Part shown: positions 1-12,359 of the stretch, one piece after another
Position numbering within the stretch: position 1 is the stretch's first letter
Layout: each line of letters begins with the position of its first letter
Origin: Paracentrotus lividus
Taxonomy: Eukaryota; Echinodermata; Echinoidea; Camarodonta; Echinidae
NCBI GenBank assembly: GCA_940671915.1
Contig: CALNVZ010002974.1
Location: 46,057,469-46,121,468 of the forward strand
Direction of reading: 5' to 3'
DNA length: 64,000 bases
Notes under the pieces: generated by a model
What the model was told of the DNA's origin: nothing
Databases searched by the model: none
What the model saw: only the letters and a program-made list of their open reading frames with translations
Program-made: the position numbers and the translations under genes

Positions 1-54
1 GGGGGGGGGTGTCCACTTCCAAAAGGGTTGTCCCCATTATATGACAGGCCTCCT

Positions 55-486
55 CTAATAACATGAATACAGCATACCGTATCTTTTTTTCCTGTCAACC
101 TCCACCCAAACCGGAATTACAATCGTGGCAAGGAAATGAGGAAGCTGGTAGTTTCGATCTTCGACATCCTCTTCAACCATGAGCTCGGATACGGAGCCGT
201 GGTCCTGGGCGTTATTCGGCAGGTGCATCATTGTTATGGCGGGAAAAAACACCGCTGGATAGGGTGATCGATATCACTCATGAAGATCGTCTGATTTTAC
301 GTCGCGCTGGATCAGCACTGTGATCAAAATATCATCATTGATGCTATTCAGTCTGACTTGCACAAAATCACCCAGTTTCAAGGGGTCAGGCTCGACTCTA
401 ACCCGATTCCTCTTACCAGCCAATGTTATTAATGCTACATGATTCTGTATTGTCCTGGTCCTGTGATTCACGCTGTTGATGAATAA
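55..486 (-). other. open minus-strand segment, possible exon (unrecognised)
   Basis: On the minus strand an acceptor-like ATCAACAG at about 487 precedes an open frame with coding-like composition (NHRTRTIQNHVALITLAGKR). It runs to a TGA at 274-276 and then continues open in the same frame to about 55 (HFLATIVIPVWVEVDRKKRY). One stop therefore splits a 430-nt frame. I recognise no domain. It could be the end of a gene lying left of the window, a degraded repeat, or chance. Confidence 0.25.
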
Positions 487-858
487 ATATATCAAACGAC
501 TGAATAATAATCAGGATGAATAAGCACTTACAATGACAAAGTCTTTTGAATCAACAAAATGTTTCTTTTGATTTATCCGTCAACAATGCAGAGGAAAGAC
601 CTTTTAATTATGTTATGACTATCTTGGCCATTTTAATCAATTCTATAATAAGGCACTTCCCATTTTGGATAAAAATGTCGTCTGCTTACAAGGTATCAAG
701 AAGTACAGCAATAGGGCTTGCATTACTAGCAAATATTAATTTCTCAGATGAAATGATACTATTATTATACTGTTCATTATTACAAATATTACACTTGCTG
801 TTGTGGTGTTCCTACAAACATTTATGTTATATACTCATGTGATTTCTTCCTTTTACAG

Positions 859-894
859 CAAAACGAAGAGGACATAATGACAAACACATGGATG
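859..894 (+). CDS. protease gene: short basic linker exon (candidate)
   Basis: A 36-nt open segment sits between a TTTTACAG acceptor and a GTAAGA donor. In phase 1-1 it reads [11 protein letters not shown] and joins in frame to the next candidate exon. It is supported only by splice sites and matching phase, so it could be chance. Confidence 0.45.
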
Positions 895-3800
895 GTAAGA
901 GCATTCATTTTGTTCTAATATCCCGAATCATAACAAACCACATCATAATTTAAGGTATATTACGAATAGAAAATGAGTTGAGAGTTAAATTTGTGTCGTT
1001 TTAGCATGTTTAAGGAAAATGAATAATAATTTCATAATTTCGGCATGTACGAGTCATAAGACAGACAGTGAGTATGGTCGTGTGTTGGTAAATCAAAATT
1101 TAAAAATGTTATTTATATAGTCAGCAGGCCAAACGCAACATGAAAACAATACAAACAGTCTAAAGTTTTGTTGAGAGTTTCAATTTTAGCCACAAGCCTA
1201 TATGACTTTCGAATTAGATCGTTTGATATTATTACGACCAAAGCATTATTAATTTGTTTGCAACTTGCATGATTTGAAGGGGGAAATGCTTATTGTTTGT
1301 GGATAATACACTCTCATGCAGTTAGTTATGACATTAGACATAATGGTGGCATAATAAATGTTTTTAATGATTTTCCCCATTATTTCCCCCCACCAAAGTA
1401 GATACGACAACGATACCACCCGTTACACGAAAGCTCCCTCCTCATAGTAAGTTATTATATCCCTTATTGTTGCTTGATATGTTTGTTGAGCTTTTTCCTT
1501 TGTGACCTTTTTTTATTTTGTCAGGCGCTTTTATTAAGTGAGAACTCTTTTTGATTCGTCTAAATCCAGGACCATTTGGGCAATTCCATGATTAGTTTCG
1601 TTACACATTATGGTACGCTGTAGTCTAATATTGGCTTATACATGAAGACGCTTTGATATTATTTTTCAATTTTTTGTAGTGTCAATACATATAGATATAA
1701 CCTACTTGACATCATCAAAGAGAATCATGAGGTATATTGCAATAAGTAATAACAGGCATTCAAACTTTGGTTAGTTACGTTACCAAAAGTGGACACAGTT
1801 TTTTGAGGACTGACTTTGGCCATTAAGTTCCTGGAAACTACGTTCAACTAAAACAAACTGTGACATTCATGTTATTGCTGATGAGTTGGCGAGTCATGTG
1901 ATATAATATGTCATGAATAGTATAATACTTTTCTATAGAAACAACAAAAACATGGTTAGTTACGTTACGGTTAGTTATGTTACATTTTGTCTAGTGAACT
2001 TCCAGAGGTCTTTTCACCCCTTGTAACCGCATAAATAGCTCATATGGCCTCTGAAATATGGAAATGTGTTTATCCTTTGCCTTTTAGTGAAATTTGTGAG
2101 AAGAAATATTAAACGAATCTCGTGTAATTTGAATTTAGTGAAATTTATTGTCCCCAGCCCCATATGTACAATTTTAATGATGGTTTGATATCTTGCAGAA
2201 GTCAACGAAAATTATTTTTTTTTCAATGGAATATGAAAGACCTATGTCATTTATGAACATCTGTGGCATTAGATTGGTGATAAATCGAATAATGAAGTTA
2301 GGAGACAGACTTCTTCTTTTTTAAAGTCAATTGCCCATCATTTTGTATCATAATTATGTTCGGGAAGCGAGAGGCTGTACGAGTCTCAGAAATGTCATCA
2401 ATAGAAGAGTGTCTTCACATTAATAGCCCTTTCCCAAATTTATTCAAATTTATGGATGTTTCTTTCCAAAGGGGTTGATAAAGAGTTATTCATTCAACCT
2501 GTTATTAATGAATGAATGAAAAAAATGACAATACTTGGAATTTAGTTAGCATGTCTTGTTGCTATCTCTAGCACGCTTCTGCATGGAAAACTTACACGTT
2601 GTCAGGAATTTCATTTTATTCAAAAGAAAGATACAGGCCTCGAAAGTATTGCAGAAGAAGGGCTGTTGGATAGACTTGGAGGGGATACATTCGTGTATGA
2701 TGCCCCCAAAAGGCATTGCCTTGATTCGAATCCATGCAGGCAATTTCTCCTGTACCTAGATCTATATAGGATGAGTAAAGTTTGGACTATATAATAAAAA
2801 AGATCTAATCTTCATTAGATGATCCATGCGATGACGGTGTGTATGATCTGTACATGTATATCTGAAACCCTTTCTTTTTTTGGAAGCTTAAAATAGAAAA
2901 GGTGCAAATGGACACGTATCTCTGTCAAACCCAAGGAAATCACGAGACATGAGATGGAGCCTTGATCAGTCATTATGTAGAAACTTGTATTTTGCGATAT
3001 ATTGATGATGTAGGCCTACATGTACTTTTTGTCCAGATTTCACGGTGATTGAAGGGGACGAAACAACGGATTTATATTCTCTCAATTTTCCGGGCAAATA
3101 TCCTGAAAACACAACTTTTACTTGGTATGTTTCCGCTCCGGAGGACTACAACATCTTGATTCATTTTAAGAGTAAGTTTGAAACCTTGCAGAGGTGGGTC
3201 CAGGTTTTGGAAATAAAGAGGGGGGGGGGGCGCCTCCGTCAAATTTTAAAATAGAGGGGGCGCTTTTAGATGGAAAATTTGTAAGAAACCCATTTGTGTT
3301 TCACTAAATCGTTTGTGTGATACCAACGACTTTAAGAACGACCCTGTGAAATATAGCGCACTAAATTTGATGTTCACACAATTTGCAATTTTCTTTAAAG
3401 CTAAATTTAAAAAATGAGGTTATAGATATACAATTGAACCTCGGGAAGAATTTTGAGAGTCCCTAATGGCTTTTTATATTTCAAGCCATTTGTAAAGTTC
3501 TATTTAACTTCCGAACGACAAGGCCAAATAACTCCCCTCCCCGGTATATTTGAATGCTCGCACTTCATGCCCCACCCCAACCTGGATACGCCGCTGGGAT
3601 TTTTAAGTTAATAACAAATTCCTCTATTATGTTGCTACAGCGAATATTATTTTTACCCCGCTCGCCCCCCCCCCCAAAAAAAAACAAACAAAACAAAACA
3701 AAAAACAAACAAAACAACAACAACAACAACAACAATAACAACAACAAACAAACAAACAGTATGTTTTTTGTGTTTTTTTAAATAATTGTTATGTATTTCT

Positions 3801-3903
3801 TACTGAAACATTTTTACATTCAACAGATAATCATGAAAACATACCACATCAATCTTAAAAATCAAAGACAATTTCAAATTTTCAGTATCGAAAGGACAAG
3901 AGC

Positions 3904-3940
<37 letters not shown>

Positions 3941-6900
3941 GAAAGTGAGGATTATCACATATTCCTCCACCGTTTCAGGCTCACATAAGTGAGACTATGG
4001 CTATCAATCCTTATTAATTCATTTATTTCTCTTTCATCAAACAGACTTCAGTTTTGAAGACGAATACGACCATCTGTACATAGGATCCGGTCAGGTTCAA
4101 CTGTACCCTGGTACGCTCTTCCAGACTCTAACTGGTTTCAAGATACCACACGATATCTTCTATCAGGGCAACAAGCTTTACTTTCATCTTACCTCGGATC
4201 CATATGAAGCACATTATGGATTCTGGATCCAACTAACCACATTCAAGGGAAGCGGTATGTTGCTATGTCGGATAAATCTCTGTCACATCAATGACAGCAG
4301 AGCTGTCGGAAGGCTCGTACAAAGGATTGGAGGGGCAAGCGATTATGTATTAACAGTGGCTCACCCCTCAAATCCTTTGGCTCCTCAGAGCCTTCCGACG
4401 CCTCTGAGTGACAATCATACCATCCCGATCTTATACAGTACATGCCCCACATTGCCCTCTAAAGTGCAACTCTCTACGACATAGAAAATTGCACGTCGTA
4501 CATTATAGTTGCACCTGGGTGTTGCTTCACCGAGTCTTTCGTAAGTTACGAACAACTTTTATGAATGACTGGTGAATAGTTCTTATGCTAAATTTAATTT
4601 AATTAGCATAACACACGTTTTTGTTTTTGTTTTTAAACAACGAACTTCATCTTAGCCGCCCCTTACTAATAAAAGTCAAGATAGGACATTATGAATAGTT
4701 ATGAAACTACTAATTTATGATGCGACATATAAAACTCCTATTTACCTCTATTATTGATGTATTTGTAATCATGATCTCTTAAAACAAACCAGAATACAGT
4801 ATCCCCCTATTCTTACTTTTTGGGGGTATATATTTATGTATTATATACCACTCCGTCTTGACATTGGTTAAAACCATTTCACAAATTGTAATTTTCCAAC
4901 AGATAATTTTACTTGTGATGACGAAATGATACCATGTAAGTACACTCGAAGCTGCTTTGCTGAAGAAGATAAATGTGATGGTTTACTCAGATGTACCGAT
5001 GGAACGGATGAGGTTGGATGCGGTACGTTACCATGGTTACAAATACATTTTTACTTCATTTACGATTTGTAATTTATAATATGTTTTAAACAAATAAAAA
5101 CAACAAGAAAAAGATTTTTACAGATCATTATGTTTTACATCAGTATAGTTTGAACTTTTATTTACATTAAATGCCATCTGTCACATCAAAGAAAAAGAAA
5201 AAACAATATCTACAGACGTAGAATAAATGCTTCTAATTCTTTATCAAGTACCACATATAAGTTGTTTTTTTTTTATATATATCTTGAACCTAAATATTTA
5301 AAGATGCCAATTACGCTTGTTGATGAAATAAACTTAAGGCGACTTGTAAATAAGGATATACCCTAAAACTTTTAGTACACGAAAAATAGTATTATTTGAT
5401 GTATAAGCAATCTGAGCATTGAAGGAATGGCGATGAAAAGGCTTATTGTATTTTAATGTATATTATTGAAATTTAATGAATATCTTGCAAGTAGTCATAT
5501 CGATAATGCATCCTTAACCTAGACAGTATATAGTTTATCATCTGGGACAGATTTGATATATTTACCAAATTAATGATACTCCGCTTGTATAATAATAATA
5601 ATCAGGTTTTAAGTAGTAATTGCTTTCTTTTTTTCCTGAATGTATAGCTTGTCCCGATCCATGGCGAGAACGATGTGGTGATGGAATATGCATTGAACGA
5701 ACTCAGATCTGTAATCGTCGAGTAGTCTGTATGGATGATGAAGTCAATTGCAGTAAGTATGGACATCTTCTTCTTCTGGAGTCCATATGGTGGTATGTCA
5801 CTTCGCGGAGACATCTCTGCGACTCGGACACTCAGGGACGTCTCCGATACTTTTTCTGTCGCGGAGACGTCTCTCTCCGCGACGCCTTCGCGACAAAGTC
5901 CAAAATTAGTCTCAACCCGTCTAAAAGTAGTCCCGAATCGTTTTTTTCCGCTTCTTTTTTTGTTGTTGGCAGGGGCAGGTTAAATTTGCTTGCCCCAATA
6001 AATCATCCAAAGAGCAAGCCAAATATATATACAGGTGCATATATATTTTGGTTTTTGTTTCGGGTTTTTGTTATTTTGCTTGTTTAAGATTTGAAGTGAT
6101 GCATAATGGTGAGATCTGAATTTCAGGGCAGGGGTCCATAATTATGAAATGTATGGGGTACATGCAACCCCTCTTATAAGAGATATATTTTAAAGGGTTG
6201 CAGTAACAGAGAATGCTATTCAAATCTTAAACTTGATCTGAAACTTTCAGTAGTTTGTTTTTATTTTTTAGAGCAATATAATTTTATTCATCTTGATCCA
6301 ATTTGCTCTTGTTTTTGAAAGTTACCAAATCCCTTTAAGACACAAGATGTTCTGATCCTTATGTAATAATGTGTCCGTGTTTCATAATACATACACTAAA
6401 TCTATCATACCTTCCATATTCTAACTCTTATTCTTAAAATTCTTTCTTTATGACAGCCTTTACATGCGATAATGGGAAGAAACTTCGACAAAGTTTCGTG
6501 TGTGACGGATTCAATGACTGTACAGACAACTCAGACGAGGAACAAGATTGTGGTAATAAAAACGAGTCAAGAATTTGAATAAAAAACACTTTTTGTTGAA
6601 TTTACCTAATTATTCTCTTGAACATCAACATACGTAATGATACGAAAGAGTAATAAACCTGAATCCTATAATTTAAGATTGTAGTCGATTTTATTTGGGG
6701 TTTTCGTCATAATAATTTATATCTGAATCAAGTGTGGTCTATCGGCGTTGTAAAAACCGTCAAAATCTGGTTACACGTAACAAATAAGCTGTAAATAAAT
6801 AATCATTGATTATCTATGATATTCCTATTTTATAGCTTAAGCATTGGCTTGTCATTTTTAACAAGTTGCAGCTAAAGCTAAATCGAAATATTCATAACCA

Positions 6901-8866
6901 TCATGTTTAAAGTTACAATTAATCGCAAAATCGATATAACCAAACAACATTTTGTTGCATGGACTTCTTGCATAAAATACTCACTGTGAACCAGTCAGAA
7001 TTGTTTTTTCAAAGTTGCAATTGATTGAAACTTCTGACGTTACATACATACCTCAATCACAATGCCAGACAGACTTCAACTTAACTAGCGTGTCACCTTA
7101 TGTTGGTTTGGTGTCCGTTTGATATCCGTTTGGCGTCCTTTTATTTCCTTATGTAGTATCAGTCGTATCAGGGTAACTGAGCATTTGAAGTTGCTATATT
7201 TTCGATATCCGTTTGACGTCCGTTTGGTGTCCGTTTTGGTGTTCGTTTGATGTTAGTTTCTCTTCAGTGTGACTGAGGTATTAAAAGTTGTTTATTTTTT
7301 TTCTTTTCGTAGAATGCAAGTCTTTCCAGTACACATGCGCAGATGGTAAATGTATCCATATAAACAACAGTGCAATGGAGTGTAGAGTGTTCAGACGGAG
7401 AGGACGAAGAAGACTGCAGTAAGTAGGCCTACAGGCACGGATTCATCATTAGCACTTACAAAGCATTTCATCGGCCAAAATTCTTGGACAATACAAATGT
7501 ATTATGATTGTTATATGGCCGATACAAATCTGTGTCAGAGTTGAGGTGGATCGTTCACTTGATATATAGGGTGATTGGAATAATATGAATATGAACGTTC
7601 TAATTGTTCCAAACATGATCTTAATACACCTCATTTTGTTATAGGGGGTGGAGGGAGAGTATAACTATAAGGGTTTTTTTTTAATGAGAGAAATTACAAT
7701 AGCATAGCTTACTCAATGTTCCCTAGAGCTCGTCTTCCATTTCTGAATTATAGGTTGCACCAAATGGATAAAAGCTTTTAGGACATTGAGTAAAAACTTT
7801 ATAATTATCTCATAACAAATTATTTTGCAGTTCTTATTTATTAGGGAATTGCCGAAGATGAACAGAGAAGCTACGATCGTATTCATACCCATTCAATTTT
7901 TTTTTTTTTTTTTTTTTGGGGGGGGGGAAGGGGATGGATTGAAATTTGATTTGTTTTTTATGATGAATGTAATATTTTATCTATACCACATTAGTTTGTC
8001 AGAGCTGGCAGTTGCCTGTCCTGGTCCCACCTGTATACCAGGCTGTTAACATGCGATGGGAACAACGACTGCTCAGATGGTAGTGATGAACAAAATTGCC
8101 CAAGTAAGTATCATCAACGCATCTCCTGCTTTTTATTTGTTTCCTTACTTTTCTTGATTGACCAAGAAGGTGCAACTTACATTACAAGGGCAATAAAGAT
8201 ATTTGAAAGTGGAGAGGGGCGGGAAAAGGGCTGATCATGCCCCCCCCCACAAAAAAAAAAAAAAAAAAAAAAAAAATTACACGGTTAGCCCCTTCCGACG
8301 GCTCCATGGTCCATGCATCATTCTTCGTATCTTTTGAATTCGTATTTCTAATCGTTTATTTCCTTTTTGATATATGTATCATATTTTAGTTTGCTGCCTG
8401 AAACGAATGTGCAAATTATATATCCAATTATGATGGTGTAAACTATTTCGAGTAAATAGTATCCTCTTGTCCATAGTTTGTCTCATCATTAATTGAGAAC
8501 AAAATAATGTAACTTAATGTCATAATTCTTCTTTTCAGCCTGCCCAGAAGATACTATCAATGCGCAGACCATCGGTGTATCTCAAAAGATATGTTATGTG
8601 ATGGTACACCAAATTGTGCTAATAACGAGGATGAAGAAAACTGTGGTAAGTTAATTCCCCTCAATCATGTTTTTAAAGAGTGATTATGATAAAACACTGA
8701 TTTGTTCGAAGCTTGATCGCAATTGTGATATAGCTTAGACACTAGCCATGTCATGAGCCTCAATATCAGCCGATATACATAATATTCGACCCTTCCATCT
8801 CTTTACTCGGCCTAGTGCGTTAGCGGCTGACGAACTATTTAGAAAATAGATAAACATAAAATAATA

Positions 8867-8920
<54 letters not shown>

Positions 8921-11900
8921 TAATGGAAAAAGAAGAAAAGGAAGTATGAACTTATAGAATAGTAAATGTTACTCGTGGATGAGCTACCAACTTAGGATGA
9001 GCTACCAACTTATTCGGTTGCTTGGCGTTTAACGTACGTATATAATTAAAAACGGGCTTCATACAATTCCTGGTCCTGGAAATAAATGAATGTACATTTT
9101 TTCATAAAGCAAATTGATCATGTCAAACGTACGCCAGACAAAACAGAATGAACAATAAATTTAGAAAGGTTTAGGAAGGTTTTGCATTACGACCAGAGTG
9201 ATGTTCTTTCGTTTCGTAGAGACGACGTGTAGTCCAACAGAGGTCACATGTCCAGACGGCACATGCGCAGTCAATCTTACAAGCTGTGACGTGACGACGA
9301 CCGTCATACCCTCGACAACCATGGCAACGACTACAAGACCGCCTTTGACGATGATAGTTGGAGCCATGACATCAGAGCGCATGTCCATAACTACTACAAG
9401 CACTCCAGGTATGCGAATACGGACAGGAGGAAACCACGATTCATTTTCAATGCCCTCTTCTGCCTAATTGTTCCCAAGCTTATCTTATTGCTCTTTCGCC
9501 AATGGGATTACCTGCGTTCAGTAAATACTTAATGGTAGAGTCTAATTCAGATTCTGTTTTGTTTCTGATTCTAATTCCTTTAAGAAATATAAACTAATTT
9601 TGATCTTTCAAATCTAAAAATATATAATGATACAATCAAACAATGAAAGAAGGACTCGAAAAGAAGAAGATTTGTGGTGATCTTAACAAAAAAAAACACT
9701 ATGTCCGTCATAAAAGTGGAATTTTTTTTTTTGCCGCTGTTGCGACATGATTTTGCTCCGGCTTTAATTTCTTGAGTATATTTGTCCCTGCTTTTACTTT
9801 TGAGACCCTGGCTATATTTTGAACATTCCCTAACCATTCAAGGAGATTTTTTTTTTTCCAAAAAAGTTTTGTTAAACCCATTGATGCCCATTTTTGTCAT
9901 TTTTTTTCTCATTTTGGGGCCCTTTTTGTTTACCCGCGATAAAGCCCCCCCTCAGTCCTACCCCAGGAAAAGAGTCTGAGGTGTACATGGTGTACTGTTT
10001 ATATTGTTTTTTAAGATAAATTAGATTTATGAGGAAGGCTTGGTCTCTTGTCTAGGGGAGGGTTAATAAAAAGTGTGATTGGTGAAAATTCGGAATATTT
10101 TTATTCCACCTTTATATAAAAACAGAAGAAATAAAAAAAAAAAAAACATTTAACCCTTATTATCATCATTTTCCTCTAATTTTCTTTTTAGGCTTAATAA
10201 AAGGTTGTAAATGGAACTATTGTGATATTTAAATATCAAATATATCAAAATAATATTTTGATTTATGTTTGGCTGATATTTTACAATACAATTAGGGAAG
10301 ATAGAAATTTATGGTGTAAAAATTAATAAAATCAATGTGAACCCCAATCAAAATAAATTTTTGACCCCTCCCCTAGACAACGAGTTGAGCTTGTAACCAT
10401 ATAACTAGATTTAACTTAAAGAACAGTAAAAACTCTACACCTCAGACGTGTTTTCTTGGAGTCGGACTGAGGGCGCCTCGGTGGGTCATGTAAACAATAA
10501 GGACCCCCAAAATAAGAAAAAAAATACGAAAATGGCCATCTCCTGGGGTGGAAAACTTTTTGGTAGAAAAATTCCCGGGAAGCGTTGAGGGAACGTCCAA
10601 AATATAGCCAGGATGCCGGAAAAAAGTTGGTGACCAACACATTCAAGAAATTAAAGCCGGAGCAACATAACGTCGTTGGAGCCAGAAAAAAATATTTCCA
10701 CCTTAATGGCGAACAGTGTATTATCAACCTTGTCTATTTGTTATTGTCGTTTTAAGAATCACCTTTTATTGCTCAATTGCGATACCCAAGTTTTTGTTTT
10801 AAATATAGCATTTTATTGCATCGGCAAGTTTCGTCATTTTTTTCACATCAACATTTTGCATGTCGAAAAGAAAGCAACAACTAATTAATTTTTATCGTTA
10901 TAAATTTCGTTGACATGACTGAAACTTAAAAAAAAATAAAAAAAATAAAACAAAAATGAATCTATTTTCCAAAGTAGTCTGTGTGAACATAAAAATCAGT
11001 GAATTGTGCATATTGCAAAATTCATATTTTTGACATAATTTTACAGCTTTTACAGGGAAAACAGTTTGTTTTCTTTTGTAATATATAGTTTCCCATCAGG
11101 CAAAAATTACAAAAAAGCAATCCAATTGACTACTTCTCCTTTCTTTTGATTCTGCCACAGTAATTTGTGAGGACTCTGGTTTTGCGTGCAACAATGGCGA
11201 TTGTATCAAGAAAGAATATCGCTGTGACGTCATCAGGGATTGTGATGAGGGTGAAGATGAAAAGAACTGTGAATCAACAGAAGGTAAGAATTCATTTAAC
11301 ATCATCGAGTAGGCCTACAATTGTCAAATTACAAGAAATAACATAATATTGGCCTAATATGATACATTTACTCTTTGAACATAATGAATGACTTTTTAGT
11401 TACAGACAGTGGTCATTTAATTTAATTCTTATTACGTACAAGTTTTTGTTGCAATCCCTTTACTAATTGAATATTTTACAAATTGTCAGTCAGTGAAAGA
11501 CGGCAATAAAATTTGGCTACATTGCTAAACGAGGGTAGAATAGATCTTCCCGGCGAATAGGGGCCATCGACGAAATACTATTTTAACCCTTTCGAAATAT
11601 GACAATGGGATGTGGGATTTCATCCAAGATGCATTGGTATTTTTAGATAAAACCACAATCTCGTTTGAAGCTACGTTGGAAAACTTGGAATTGACTTTTC
11701 TGTCACGTTTAGTTTGTTTCGTTGAGCACATGGGCGAATAAATTTCATCTAACGAATCAAATATATTGTGCTAATCTTATTATATTTAGATAGCTGCTCC
11801 GGTCACGTATCATCGGATCGGTTTGTGTGCGATGGCCGGATAGACTGCCCCAACGGATCTGATGAAAATAACTGCCGTAAGATATTAACACTTTTCTTTT

Positions 11901-12328
11901 TGTCTAATATTTTTGGGGGCTGAGTGGCATGTGACCTAGGCTTCATATGTCACTCAGGGCTCCATGGCGTGACAACCCGACTGGCCATTTTCGCAAGGTT
12001 GGCAATTTAAGGATCGAGTCTCGCCAGCTTCAGTATTCAAAAGTGCTCTTACTAGTAATTTAGGGATAATCAACAATAATTTTTATGGGAGAGGCCTTAC
12101 TCTAAATAAAAACACGTTAGCTCTTTGATGAATGAAAATACTATTAACTATTATACTAATATATCATTTATTACTGCACTGTTCTCCGCAGTTTAAGGAT
12201 CAAGTCCGCCAGCTCAGTATTCACAAGTGCTCTAGTAATTCAGAGGAAAATCAACATTTATTTATTTATTTATTTATTTATTCATTTATTTATTTCATTT
12301 ATTTATTTATGTTATTTATTTATTATTA

Positions 12329-12359
<31 letters not shown>

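Noticed and set aside
546..842. 98-codon + strand open frame with hydrophobic stretch just before a splice acceptor
   Set aside because: It could have been the membrane anchor of the protease, but it ends in a stop before 859, has no donor, and its composition matches AT-rich intron.
7090..7250. Repeated GTCCGTTTGG-type words
   Set aside because: A minor local repetition with no consistent period.
10416..10727. 103-codon minus-strand frame
   Set aside because: It lies in one arm of the long inverted repeat. The other arm does not keep the frame.
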